From the NCBI GenBank assembly GCA_017450925.1, contig JAFSSS010000019.1:1-64000 (forward strand): DNA of 64,000 nt, written 5' to 3'. Position 1 is the first letter of the stretch. Every line of letters begins with the position of its first letter. Both the position numbers and the translations under genes were made by a program. The DNA comes from Ruminococcus sp. (lineage in GTDB: Bacteria; Bacillota; Clostridia; Oscillospirales; Ruminococcaceae). The notes beneath the pieces were generated by a model. That model saw only the letters and a program-made list of their open reading frames with translations. It did not search any database and had not been told where the DNA came from. Below, in pieces: positions 24,319 through 33,562 of this stretch.

Positions 24319-25095
24319 ATGAAAAAAATCGCATCACTTCTTTTGGCGGGCGCTCTGTCCGTTTCCATGCTGGCATCCTGCGGCGTGGCTGAAAATACCG
24401 TAAACAAGATCGAGGATCTTGACGGCAAGACTATCGGCGTTCAGCTGGGCACCACCGGCATGATCTATGCCGAGGACGTTAAGGACGCTACCGTTGAAAA
24501 ATACAACAAGGGCGCTGACGCTGTCGAGGCTCTCAAAAACGGCAAGATCGACTGCGTTATCATCGACAACGAGCCCGCTAAGGTGTTCGTTTCCAAGAAC
24601 GATGACCTGCGCATCCTGGACGATCCCTTCGTTTCAGAGGACTACGCTATGGCCTTCAACCTCGAGAACACCGAGCTTCAGACCAAGGTCAATGCCGCTT
24701 TGGCCGAGCTGAAGGCCGACGGCACCATAGACGGCATCATGAAGCACTGGATCGGTGATGAGAAGGACGAGAAGAGCTACGAGTCCCCCGCCGATGTGAA
24801 GAGAGACAACGGCACCCTCAAAATGGCTACCAATGCCGAGTTCCCTCCCTACGAGCTGAAGAAAGACAGCAAGATCGTCGGCATCGACCCCGATATCATG
24901 CAGGCCGTGGCTGACAAGCTGGGCATGACCCTTGAGATCGAGGATATCGCATTCGACTCCCTTATCCCCGAGCTGGAGTCCAAGAAGGCTGACGTAGTCG
25001 CCGCCGGCATGACCGTTACCGAGGACAGAAAGAAGAACGTTCTCTTCTCTGACTCCTACGCTACCGGCGTTCAGGCTATCATCGTCAGGAAGTAA
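24319..25095 (+). CDS. Amino-acid ABC transporter binding lipoprotein, circularly permuted
   Basis: 258 residues. A lipoprotein signal ends in LASC (C21). Residues 28-146 (IEDLDGKTIGVQLGTTG ... DGTIDGIMKHWIG) match what is normally the C-terminal half of a GlnH/HisJ-type binding protein. Residues 166-258 (LKMATNAEFPPYEL ... GMTVTEDRKKNVLFSDSY) match what is normally the N-terminal half. The order is thus swapped, with a Lys/Asp/Glu-rich linker at 147-165 joining the old ends. All usual motifs are kept, so it should still bind a polar amino acid. The permease and ATPase genes follow after an inserted YfhO gene. Confidence 0.9.
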   Translation: MKKIASLLLAGALSVSMLASCGVAENTVNKIEDLDGKTIGVQLGTTGMIYAEDVKDATVEKYNKGADAVEALKNGKIDCVIIDNEPAKVFVSKNDDLRILDDPFVSEDYAMAFNLENTELQTKVNAALAELKADGTIDGIMKHWIGDEKDEKSYESPADVKRDNGTLKMATNAEFPPYELKKDSKIVGIDPDIMQAVADKLGMTLEIEDIAFDSLIPELESKKADVVAAGMTVTEDRKKNVLFSDSYATGVQAIIVRK

Positions 25096-25108
25096 TAAGC
25101 AACCGATC

Positions 25109-25136
25109 AAGGCGCACCCGGGCGTGCGCCTTTTTT
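25109..25136 (+). terminator. Terminator or attenuator after the binding-protein gene
   Basis: GGCGCAC/GTGCGCC stem (25111-25117 with 25124-25130) and six T. It lies inside the apparent operon, so it may let the binding protein be made in excess over the membrane genes. Confidence 0.8.
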
Positions 25137-25154
25137 GCTAAGCAGGGTGAGTGT

Positions 25155-27533
25155 ATGGAAAAGCGGGTAAGGGAAAAATATATCACTGCCTTTGTCATCG
25201 CCTTTGCCGGGTGTATGCTCTGCTTTCTGCCGATCATGATCGCCAACGGCGGACGCTTTTTCCTCTACGGCGATTACAACAAGCAGCAGATAACCTTTTA
25301 CACCCACCTTATCGGCGCCGTCCGCTCCGGCGGGCTTTCCGGCTGGGACGCTTTCGCCGATCTGGGCTCGGACACCGCCGCAAGCTATTCCTTTTACCTG
25401 CTGGGCTCGCCCTTTTTCTGGCTGATGACCCTCTTCCCCGCCCGGCTGGCAGTAACGCTGATGCCCCTTTTCATAGCGCTGAAATCCGGCATTGCCGCAG
25501 TGGGCGCCTATGCATACGCGCGGCTCTTCGTGAAGAACACCCGCGCCGCGCTGATCGCCTCCGTGCTGTTCGGACTGTCGGCCTATAACTCCGTCAACGT
25601 GCTTTTCAACCACTTCCACGACGCAGTGCTGCTGCTGCCCTTTATGCTGCTGTCGCTGGAAAAACTGATACGGCAGGGCAGGCACGGCTTCTTCGCGCTG
25701 ACCGTGGCGCTGGCGGCCTTTACGAACTACTATTTCTTCTTCGGGCAGGTAATATTCCTGCTGATATACTTCGTCACGGGGCTTATCTCCGGGCGCTTCG
25801 GAATAACAGCAAGGCGCTTTGCGGCTATAGCCCTCGAGGCCGTCTGCGGAACGCTGCTGGCGGCAGTGCTGCTGCTGCCCTCGGCCATGTCGGTGCTTGG
25901 GAACCCCCGGCTGGAGGCCGCCCTTTCCGGGGCTGACCTTATCCGCTACAGCGAGCCCTCGAACTATCTGTTCATACTTAAAAATCTGCTCCTGCTGCCG
26001 GATATCACGCTGCTGAACAACTTCGGCATGACCACGGCGCAGTCCTCCGGCTGCTTTGCGGGGGCGGTGTGCGTATTCCCCCTCTGCGGAGCGATAGCCT
26101 ACTTCCGCTGCGTCAAGGGCAGAGATCACTTCAAGCTGCTGATGACCGTCTGCACCGTGATGATGTTCGTCCCGGCGCTCAATCAAGCCTTTTCGCTGTT
26201 CAACGCCACCTTCTACGGGCGGTGGTTCTATATGCCCGCCCTTATCTCTGCCGTGATGACTGCCCGCGCCGCCGAAATGTGGGAGCAGGACGGCGCCGCT
26301 CTGAAAAAGGGGCTCCTCCCAGCCGCAGTCATAACAGGTGCGGCCGCCGCAGCTTCGCTGACGGTCACGCTGCTGGCAAAGTATAACGTCATCGGACTTT
26401 CCTTCAGCAACTATGCCTATGCGCTGATACAGCCGGTGTTCGCACTGACGGCTCTTGCTCTTCTGGCAATGCCCATGCTGCGTCCCGCGCCGGAGGACAG
26501 AGGGCTGCTCACACGGCAGCTGCTGACCCGTACAGCCGGCTTCTGCACCGCCGGGATGCTGCTGACCGTGGGCTGCGGCTATATCTTCCGCGGCACCTCT
26601 GAAAGCTATATCATGAACAGCGTCCTTGACTTCCGGGATGAAAACGCTTTCCCGGAGGACAGCGGATTTTTCCGCACCTCGTCAGAGGCCAATCTGCAGA
26701 ATATGCCGGTGATCTGGGGCTATCCCACGGTGAGGTATTTCAACTCCACCGTCGAGCCCTCGGTCATAAGCTTTTATAACTCCCTCGGGCTGGCAAGGGG
26801 CGTCAAGTCGGATTACGATATCTCGGAATACCCGCTGATGACCCTGCTTTCGGTGAAGTATTACGCCGACCAGGCCTATTTCGACGACGAGGGCAACGCC
26901 CGTCCTGCCGCCGAGGTGCTGCCGGCCTCCGGCAGGAGCTTTACCTTTGTCTCCGGCAGCAGCGATATAAACATCTACCGCAACAGCGAGTTCATACCTA
27001 TGGGCTTTGCCTTTGACCGCTATACCACAAACGCCGCCCTTGAGGGGCAGCCTGTGCTGATGAAGGAGTATGCCTGCCTTGAGGCACTGGTGCTGGACGA
27101 GGAGCAGATAAGCCGCTATGCCGATATACTTGAGGAGTTCGACACCTCGTCCCTCGCGGATGCGGCAGACCGCTACAGCGATACCTGCGCCGAAAGGCGG
27201 AAAAACAGCTGCTCCCGCTTTGAACAGCAGGGCAGCCGCTTTGAGGCAGAGATAAGCCTTGAAAAGCCTGCGCTGGTGTTCTTCTCGGTACCCTTCTCCG
27301 AGGGGTGGAGCGCTAAGGTCAACGGCAGCGATGCCCGCGTTGAAAGGGTGGATAACGGCCTTATGGCCGTGAGATGTGAGGCGGGGGACAGCAGCATCCT
27401 CTTCACCTACAGGAATAAATATACCTCCGCGGGGCTGGTCATCACCCTCTGCGCTGCAGGAGTGCTGGCAGCATATATCGGGATAAGCATATTTCTTTCC
27501 CGGAAAAATAAACAACAAGGAGAAAACCAATGA
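25155..27533 (+). CDS. YfhO family membrane protein, first copy
   Basis: 792 residues. Many membrane helices from residue about 11 to 490, a periplasmic/extracellular domain, and a last helix (about 755-780) before a KKNKQQ tail. Conserved blocks shared with the second copy at 43546-46002 include FYGDYN-like, YSFYLLGSPFFWLMTLFP, FNHFHDA, FYGRWFYMP and FFSVPFSEGWSAKVNG. YfhO proteins are GT-C-like and take part in glycosylating lipoteichoic acid or related polymers. It lies between the binding protein and permease genes and overlaps the permease start by 4 nt, an unusual place for such a gene. Confidence 0.87.
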   Translation: MEKRVREKYITAFVIAFAGCMLCFLPIMIANGGRFFLYGDYNKQQITFYTHLIGAVRSGGLSGWDAFADLGSDTAASYSFYLLGSPFFWLMTLFPARLAVTLMPLFIALKSGIAAVGAYAYARLFVKNTRAALIASVLFGLSAYNSVNVLFNHFHDAVLLLPFMLLSLEKLIRQGRHGFFALTVALAAFTNYYFFFGQVIFLLIYFVTGLISGRFGITARRFAAIALEAVCGTLLAAVLLLPSAMSVLGNPRLEAALSGADLIRYSEPSNYLFILKNLLLLPDITLLNNFGMTTAQSSGCFAGAVCVFPLCGAIAYFRCVKGRDHFKLLMTVCTVMMFVPALNQAFSLFNATFYGRWFYMPALISAVMTARAAEMWEQDGAALKKGLLPAAVITGAAAAASLTVTLLAKYNVIGLSFSNYAYALIQPVFALTALALLAMPMLRPAPEDRGLLTRQLLTRTAGFCTAGMLLTVGCGYIFRGTSESYIMNSVLDFRDENAFPEDSGFFRTSSEANLQNMPVIWGYPTVRYFNSTVEPSVISFYNSLGLARGVKSDYDISEYPLMTLLSVKYYADQAYFDDEGNARPAAEVLPASGRSFTFVSGSSDINIYRNSEFIPMGFAFDRYTTNAALEGQPVLMKEYACLEALVLDEEQISRYADILEEFDTSSLADAADRYSDTCAERRKNSCSRFEQQGSRFEAEISLEKPALVFFSVPFSEGWSAKVNGSDARVERVDNGLMAVRCEAGDSSILFTYRNKYTSAGLVITLCAAGVLAAYIGISIFLSRKNKQQGENQ

Positions 27534-28225
27534 GCGATTTTATTGACAAGCTGAAGGAGACCTTCGTCACCGACGACCGCTGGCTCTATTTGGTAAAGGG
27601 TCTCGGCAACACACTTATCATCACCTTTTCCGCCGCACTGATAGGCATCGTGCTGGGCTTTCTCGTGGCGATGATACGCTCCACCCACGACAAGACCGGC
27701 AAGCTGAAGGTCGGCAATTTCATCTGCCGCATCTACCTTACGGTAATACGCGGAACGCCTATGGTAGTGCAGCTGATGATAATGTATTTCGTTATCTTTG
27801 CCACGCTTAATTCAAGATACAAGATACTGGTCGCTATCCTCTCCTTCGGAATAAACTCCGGCGCATATGTGGCCGAGATCGTCCGCTCGGGCATCATGTC
27901 GATCGACAACGGACAGTTCGAGGCCGGCTCCAGCCTCGGCCTGAGCTATTCCAAGACAATGCTCTATATCATCCTGCCGCAGGCCTTCAAGAACGTGCTG
28001 CCCGCACTGGCCAACGAGGTCATCGTGCTGCTGAAGGAGACCTCGGTTGCCGGCTATATCGGCATGGAGGATCTTACCAAGGGCGGAGATATCATACGCG
28101 CCCAGACCTATCAAGCGTTCATGCCGCTGCTGGCTGTTGCGGCTATCTACCTTATAATGGTAATAATCCTTACCTCGCTTGTAGGAAAGCTCGAAAGGAG
28201 GCTCGCCAAGAATGAAAAGAGATAA
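27530..28225 (+). CDS. Amino-acid ABC transporter permease
   Basis: 231 residues. His/Glu/Gln/Arg-type permease with five or so membrane helices, [20 protein letters not shown] at the start, the [14 protein letters not shown] segment, and the coupling (EAA) loop around [33 protein letters not shown]. Cotranslated with the upstream YfhO gene (ATGA overlap) and with the ATPase gene (14-bp overlap). Confidence 0.92.
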   Translation: MSDFIDKLKETFVTDDRWLYLVKGLGNTLIITFSAALIGIVLGFLVAMIRSTHDKTGKLKVGNFICRIYLTVIRGTPMVVQLMIMYFVIFATLNSRYKILVAILSFGINSGAYVAEIVRSGIMSIDNGQFEAGSSLGLSYSKTMLYIILPQAFKNVLPALANEVIVLLKETSVAGYIGMEDLTKGGDIIRAQTYQAFMPLLAVAAIYLIMVIILTSLVGKLERRLAKNEKR

Positions 28226-29000
28226 CAACGCTCCCACCCGGGAGGAGACCGAAAAGGCCTTTACCGACGAGCTGATCGTCGTCAGCGATCTGCATAAATC
28301 CTTCGGCGACCTGCATATCCTAAAGGGCATAAGCACCACCGTCAGACAGGGAGAAAAGGTGGTAATAATCGGGCCCTCCGGCTCCGGCAAAAGCACCTTC
28401 CTGCGCTGCCTCAACCTGCTCGAGCGCCCTACCTCCGGCTCTATCAAGCTCGACGGCGTTGACCTGCTCGGGTTCAACGAAAAGGGCGTAAACTTCATGC
28501 GCCAGAGCATGGGAATGGTCTTTCAGCACTTCAACCTCTTCCCGCATCTGACTATCAGAAAGAATATAACCCTTGCACCGGTCAAGCTGGGCATCCTCTC
28601 GGAGGAGGAGGCCAACAGCCGCGCCGATGACCTGCTGGAAAAGGTGGGGCTGTATGACAAGTGCGACGCTTATCCGGGACAGCTTTCCGGCGGACAGAAG
28701 CAGCGTATCGCTATCGCAAGGGCGCTGGCTATGAACCCCGAGGTCATGCTCTTCGACGAGCCCACCTCCGCCCTCGACCCCGAAATGGTCGGCGAGGTGC
28801 TGGAGCTGATGAAGCAGCTGGCCGAGGCCGGTATGACGATGATCGTCGTCACCCACGAAATGGGCTTTGCCAAGGAGGTAGCCTCCCGCGTTATGTTCAT
28901 GGACGACGGACAGATCCTTGAGGAGGCTCCGCCCGACAAGTTCTTCTCCGACCCCAAGAACGACCGCACCAAGCTGTTCCTTTCAAAGGTGCTGGTGTAA
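28212..29000 (+). CDS. Amino-acid ABC transporter ATP-binding protein
   Basis: 262 residues. All ABC motifs are present: Walker [11 protein letters not shown]-loop [10 protein letters not shown], signature LSGGQKQR, Walker B VMLFDEP, and H-loop VTHEMGFA. It is of the GlnQ/HisP polar amino-acid class. A non-conserved N-terminal 18 residues precede the domain. It is the last gene of the operon, followed after 30 bp by the thrS promoter. Confidence 0.93.
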   Translation: MKRDNNAPTREETEKAFTDELIVVSDLHKSFGDLHILKGISTTVRQGEKVVIIGPSGSGKSTFLRCLNLLERPTSGSIKLDGVDLLGFNEKGVNFMRQSMGMVFQHFNLFPHLTIRKNITLAPVKLGILSEEEANSRADDLLEKVGLYDKCDAYPGQLSGGQKQRIAIARALAMNPEVMLFDEPTSALDPEMVGEVLELMKQLAEAGMTMIVVTHEMGFAKEVASRVMFMDDGQILEEAPPDKFFSDPKNDRTKLFLSKVLV

Positions 29001-29029
29001 AGCCGCCGCGCTGCGTAAAAGCGGCGCTC

Positions 29030-29058
29030 TTGACAAGCGGGGAAATGTATGATATAAT
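29030..29058 (+). promoter_or_regulatory. Sigma-A promoter of the thrS T-box leader
   Basis: TTGACA (29030-29035), 17 bp, TATAAT (29053-29058). Confidence 0.85.
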
Positions 29059-29065
29059 GTAATTT

Positions 29066-29310
29066 ACAATATTCCAAAGGCGATGACGGAGAAAGTATCC
29101 GCTGCGGGGCATTCAGAGAGAGAGGCGTTTTGCTGTGAGCCTCTTGTGCAAGCACCGGTGAAGACCCCTCCCGAGCCCCCGCGCCCAAAGCCTTAAACGG
29201 AAAAGTAAGCGCAGGCGTCCTCCGCGTTAAGGAGCAATGAGTTAAAATCCAAGGTGGAACCGTGCGATCTTTGCACCCTTGATGTACTTTTTTGTGCGTC
29301 AGGGGTTTTT
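29066..29310 (+). promoter_or_regulatory. T-box riboswitch of thrS
   Basis: The 245-nt leader has the T-box stem I start (GATGACGGAGAAAGTA near 29081-29096), AGAGAGAGG, and the T-box core AAGGTGGAACCGTGCG (29251-29266). TGGA at 29255-29258 would pair with the tRNA 3' end. A terminator stem CCCTTGA/TCAGGGG (29276-29282 with 29299-29305) and five T follow. Uncharged tRNA-Thr should favour the antiterminator. The specifier is probably one of the two ACC triplets near 29150-29170; I cannot decide which. This fills the 350-bp gap before thrS. Confidence 0.9.
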
Positions 29311-29352
29311 GTTTGTTATTAAGATATTTATTAAGATAAAGGAGTAATAACT

Positions 29353-31146
29353 ATGAAAGTCATCTACAACGACGGTCATGTGGGCGAGTGCCCCAAGGAA
29401 GAGGAACTGCACGTTATACGCCACTCTGCCGCGCACATTCTTGCACAGGCAGTGAAAAGGCTCTATCCCGACGCCAAGTTCGCCTACGGCCCGGCTAACG
29501 AAAAGGGGTTCTATTACGACGTTGATCTGGGAGATGTAAAGCTTTCCGACAGCGACCTTGCAGCTATCGAGAACGAGATGCGCAAGATCGTCAAGGAGAA
29601 CCTGCCCTTCAAGACCTTCGTGCTGCCCCGGGACGAGGCAATCAAGCTCATGGAGGAGCGCGGCGAGGAATACAAGGTGGAGCATATCGGCGACCTGCCC
29701 GAGGACGTTCCCCTAAGCTTCTTCCAGCAGGGCGAGTATATAGATATGTGCGTCGGCCCTCATCTGACCTACACCAAGACACTCAAGGCCTTCAAGATAC
29801 TGAACGTTTCCGGCGCTTACTGGAAGAACGATGCCTCCCGCAAGATGCTCACCCGTATAAACGGCACAGCCTTCGCCACCTCACAGGAGCTGGAGGAGCA
29901 CCTAAAGCGCCTTGAAGAGGCCGCCATGCGCGACCACCGCAAGATCGGCAAGGAAATGCAGCTGTTCATGACCGATAACCTCGTCGGCCGCGGCCTGCCG
30001 ATGTTCTTGCCCAAGGGCTATACTATCTGGCAGGAGCTGGAGGAGTATATCAAGTCCAAGGAGCGCAAGCTGGGCTATCAGCACGTTATGACCCCCTGCG
30101 TCGGCACAGTGGCTCTCTATCAGACCAGCGGCCACTGGGAGCATTACAAGGACAATATGTTCCCCGCTATGGAGGTCGAGGGCGAGAGCTTTGTGCTAAG
30201 ACCCATGAACTGCCCGCACCACATGATGATCTATGCCAATCAGAAGCATTCCTACCGCGACCTGCCTATCCGCATCGGCGAGATCGCTCACGATTTCCGC
30301 TTTGAGGCCAGCGGCACCCTCAAGGGCATCGAGCGGGGCAGACACTTCTGCCAGAACGATGCTCACCTTTTCTGCACCCCCGACCAGATCAAGGACGAGG
30401 TCGGCAAGGTGGTCGATCTGATCTTCGAGGCCTACAAGGACTTCGGCATCGACAAGTACCGCTGCGTGCTTTCGCTCCGCGACCCCGCCGACAAGGTGAA
30501 GTATCATCAGGACGACGAGATGTGGGAGAAGGCCGAGAGCGCTCTGCGCGATGTGCTTAACCAGCTGGGCATCGAGTTCACCGAGGAGATCGGCGAGGCC
30601 GCATTCTACGGCCCGAAGCTCGATGTGAACGTTGTCCCCGCCGTGGGCGCCGAATACACCCTCTCCACCTGCCAGCTCGACTTCTGCCTGCCCGCCAAGT
30701 TCGATCTGAAATACACCGATTCCGACGGCCAGGAAAAGACACCCGTTGTTATCCACCGTGCGATACTCGGCTCGCTTGACCGCTTTATGGCTTATCTTAT
30801 CGAGGAGACTAAGGGCCGCTTCCCCGTTTGGCTCGCACCCGTTCAAGCGAAGATACTTCTTGTTTCCGAGAAGAGCGCCGAGTATGCCGAGAAGGTATAT
30901 GATATGCTCTATGACGCCGGCGTGCGCGTACAGCTTGACGACCGCAACGAGAAGATCGGCTATATGATCCGTCAGGCACAGTACACCGAGCGCGTGCCTT
31001 ACATGGTCATTATCGGAGAAAAGGAAACGCAGGAAAACACAGTCTCCGTCCGCACACAGGACAGCAAGACCGTTTCCATGACCGCCGAGGAGTTCGTCGC
31101 CAAGATCACCGGCGAGATCAAAAACAAGACCGTCAACAAGCTCTGA
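29353..31146 (+). CDS. thrS: Threonyl-tRNA synthetase lacking the TGS domain
   Basis: 597 residues. Charges tRNA-Thr. It begins almost directly with the editing domain (LHVIRHSAAHILAQAV, HxxxH at 24-28). The usual N-terminal TGS domain of about 60 residues is missing; only about 18 residues precede. Class II motifs are present: RPMNCPHHM (zinc/active site), GEIAHDFRFEASGTLKGIERGRHFCQNDAH, and a C-terminal anticodon-binding domain (about 490-590, ILLVSEKSAEYAEKVY, RVPYMVIIGEKE). Expression is T-box controlled. The AAGGAG site fixes the start, and no in-frame longer start fits behind the T-box terminator. Confidence 0.93.
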   Translation: MKVIYNDGHVGECPKEEELHVIRHSAAHILAQAVKRLYPDAKFAYGPANEKGFYYDVDLGDVKLSDSDLAAIENEMRKIVKENLPFKTFVLPRDEAIKLMEERGEEYKVEHIGDLPEDVPLSFFQQGEYIDMCVGPHLTYTKTLKAFKILNVSGAYWKNDASRKMLTRINGTAFATSQELEEHLKRLEEAAMRDHRKIGKEMQLFMTDNLVGRGLPMFLPKGYTIWQELEEYIKSKERKLGYQHVMTPCVGTVALYQTSGHWEHYKDNMFPAMEVEGESFVLRPMNCPHHMMIYANQKHSYRDLPIRIGEIAHDFRFEASGTLKGIERGRHFCQNDAHLFCTPDQIKDEVGKVVDLIFEAYKDFGIDKYRCVLSLRDPADKVKYHQDDEMWEKAESALRDVLNQLGIEFTEEIGEAAFYGPKLDVNVVPAVGAEYTLSTCQLDFCLPAKFDLKYTDSDGQEKTPVVIHRAILGSLDRFMAYLIEETKGRFPVWLAPVQAKILLVSEKSAEYAEKVYDMLYDAGVRVQLDDRNEKIGYMIRQAQYTERVPYMVIIGEKETQENTVSVRTQDSKTVSMTAEEFVAKITGEIKNKTVNKL

Positions 31147-31220
31147 TACAGATACAAAAACAGCCTGCGCTCAAAGTGCAGGCATCACAAAAAGGTTTTA
31201 TCCCAAATATTTTCACCCGC

Positions 31221-31341
31221 AAAAAAGAAGAAAGAATAAGAAATAATAATCAAGGTGTCCGCGCAGCGGACGGTATCAAGAATCATCGCCAAAGGCGATA
31301 CCTTGTTTATTCTTTATTCTTTCTTCTTTCTTCTTTATTAT
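31221..31341. repeat. Palindromic repeat element, copy 2
   Basis: AT-rich inverted arms (AAGAAGAAAGAATAAG... and ...TTCTTTATTCTTTCTTCTT) around the 55-bp core at 31251-31305. The core has the same two hairpins as copy 1, in reverse order. It lies between the converging thrS and Na/Pi transporter genes. Confidence 0.87.
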
Positions 31342-31400
31342 TTTAGCAGCGGCGCAAATAAAGCTGATAATTACAAATACTGCTTTATCGCCGCTGCGCT

Positions 31401-33188
31401 CTATACCGTTTCCGGCAGCTTGGGGAGCATTGCGAAATACTCGGCCTTGAACTCCTTGTAGAGCGCCCGGAACTTTTCGTCGTTCTGCTTGACATCGTTC
31501 CAGTATTCGTGGATCTCGGTTTTCTCGTCGATCTCGATAAGAGTGCCGGCAATGTTGGAGCAGTGGTCGGAGATGCGCTCAAGGTTTATCAGCACGTCCT
31601 GGAAGATATAGCCCAGCTCCACGGTACACTGTCCTGCCTGCAGGCGGTCGATGTGGCGGTTTTTAAGCTCGATTATCAGCTTGTCCACCACCTCCTCCAG
31701 CGGCTCGACGCGGTGGGCGAGGGCAAGGTCGTTATCAACATACGCCCTTATCGCTGTGTGGATGTTCTCGTCTATCGCCGCGCAGATGACGTTCATCTCC
31801 TTGATGCCGTAGTCCGAGAACTGATACTGCTTGTCGTGAAGCTCCTGCGCCGACTCGATAAGATTTACCGCATGGTCGGAGATGCGCTCGAGGTTGCCGA
31901 TGATGTGCATCATCTTTGACACCTTGCGGTTGTCAGCCGAGGAAACGCTGGCCTTGGAGATCTTCACCAGATAGGCTCCCAGCCTGTCCTCGTAGCGGTC
32001 GATAAGCTGTTCGCCGGCGACCACCTTGTCCGAAAGCTTGGGATCCCATTTCTGCAGAACATAGAGCGCATCGGTAATGGTGGTCTCGGTATGCCTTGCC
32101 ATTTGAACAGATGCCTCGCGGCAGGCCTCAACAGCCACCGAGGGGATCTTGAACAGGTTCATATCAAGCTTGGGCTCGTCCTCCGCAGAGGGCTCGTCCT
32201 CGTCCTTGTCGCGGACGATCTTCCTTGACAGCTTGACAAGCTGATTTGAAAACGGCATCAGCAGCAGAGTTATCACGATGTTGAAGATCGTATGCCCGAT
32301 AGCTATACCCACGGGAGAGATAGTGTCGTCGAAGAAATCCTTGGCGACAGTGGCCTCCAGCAGCAGCGTTATCGGCAGCACTATCACCACACCGATTATC
32401 TTTATCAGAATGTGTATCGCCGCCACCCGCTTGGCGTTCTTCTTTACGCCGATGCTTGAAAGCAGCGCCGTCACGCAGGTGCCGATGTTAAGACCCATTA
32501 TCAGCGGGGCAGCCATTCCCACGGTCAGCGAGCCGGTGGAGGAAAATGCCTGCAAAATACCGATCGAGGCAGCCGAGCTTTGGATTATTCCCGTGAAGGC
32601 AGCACCCACCAGCACGCCCAGCAGCGGGTTGCGGAACGCCACCAGCATATTGCGGAAGCCCTCGGACTCTGCCAGCGGAGCAACGGCTCCCGACATAAGG
32701 GTCATGCCCGTCATCAGTATCGAAAAGCCCAGCAGTATAGAGCCGATATCCTTTTTCTTGCTCTTCTTCGCCAGCATGATGAGCATTATGCCTGCCAGCG
32801 CCACCAGCGGCGAGAACGAGGAGGGCTTTAAAAGCTTGAGGAAAAAATTATCGCCCTTAATGCCCGAAAGGCTAAGGATCCACGCGGTAAGCGTTGTGCC
32901 TATATCGGCACCGAAGCAAACCGCAACGGTCTGTTCAAGCATCATGATGCCCGAATTGACAAGACCCACCAGCATAACGGTCACAGCGGACGATGATTGG
33001 ATAGCGATAGTGATCCCCATACCCAGCAAGAGGCTTTTGATCTTGTTGGAGGTCATTTTTCTCAAGGCCGACTCAAGCTTGCCGCCTGTCAGCTTTTCAA
33101 GGCTCGTTGACATGACGTTCATTCCGTAGAGGAAAAACGCCAGTCCACCCAGCATAGTGAACACGGAGAATACATCAAACGTTTCCAT
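31401..33188 (-). CDS. Na/Pi cotransporter family protein with PhoU domain
   Basis: 595 residues. The N-terminal half has two Na/Pi-cotransporter repeats with the QSSSAVTVMLVGLV and QSSAASIGILQAF signatures and about eight membrane helices. The C-terminal part (about 370-580) is PhoU-like, with ISDHAVNLIESA and RISDHCSNIAGTL. Likely sodium-coupled phosphate uptake, or export in some relatives. The ATG at 33188 (METFDVFSV) is preferred to 33236 because AAGGAA lies 9 nt before it and the first 16 residues of the longer form look unlike a protein of this family. Confidence 0.9.
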   Translation of the reverse strand: METFDVFSVFTMLGGLAFFLYGMNVMSTSLEKLTGGKLESALRKMTSNKIKSLLLGMGITIAIQSSSAVTVMLVGLVNSGIMMLEQTVAVCFGADIGTTLTAWILSLSGIKGDNFFLKLLKPSSFSPLVALAGIMLIMLAKKSKKKDIGSILLGFSILMTGMTLMSGAVAPLAESEGFRNMLVAFRNPLLGVLVGAAFTGIIQSSAASIGILQAFSSTGSLTVGMAAPLIMGLNIGTCVTALLSSIGVKKNAKRVAAIHILIKIIGVVIVLPITLLLEATVAKDFFDDTISPVGIAIGHTIFNIVITLLLMPFSNQLVKLSRKIVRDKDEDEPSAEDEPKLDMNLFKIPSVAVEACREASVQMARHTETTITDALYVLQKWDPKLSDKVVAGEQLIDRYEDRLGAYLVKISKASVSSADNRKVSKMMHIIGNLERISDHAVNLIESAQELHDKQYQFSDYGIKEMNVICAAIDENIHTAIRAYVDNDLALAHRVEPLEEVVDKLIIELKNRHIDRLQAGQCTVELGYIFQDVLINLERISDHCSNIAGTLIEIDEKTEIHEYWNDVKQNDEKFRALYKEFKAEYFAMLPKLPETV

Positions 33189-33429
33189 AGCAATATTCCT
33201 TTCGGTCGTCTGCCGCCCCGGCAGACCCTTTTTCATCCATTATAACACTTATCATTCTTACACCTTTATTATAAACGCCGCTAACCGATTTGTCAACAGC
33301 TTAATTCCAATTCTGCGAAATGCTGAAAACAGACGGCGTTTTTTTGAATAATTTATAGCAAAACAGACGAGCGTAATGCGGCGGCGGCGTACAAGGGTTT
33401 GCTGACCGTACCGTTGTGTGCGCCGCCGC

Positions 33430-33562
33430 AAATAATAAATAAGAAAGAATAAAGAATAAACAAGGTGTCCGCTGCGCGGACGGATCTCAAAATCATCGCC
33501 GAAGGCGATACCTTATTTATTCTTTATTATTTATTCTTTCTTCTTTATTCTTTTTTTATTCA
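33430..33562. repeat. Palindromic repeat element, copy 3
   Basis: Core at 33461-33515 with GTCCGC-GCGGAC and ATCGCC-GGCGAT hairpins, flanked by AATAAATAAGAAAGAATAAAG and the matching T-rich arm. It shares orientation with copy 2. The right end contains the TGA stop of pepT. It accounts for most of the 370-bp gap between the Na/Pi gene and pepT; the rest (33189-33430) shows no gene. Confidence 0.87.

Noticed and set aside
28990..29030. GCCGC...GCGGC hairpin after the ABC ATPase gene as terminator
   Set aside because: Short stem with a long loop and no T-run; it also runs into the thrS -35 region.
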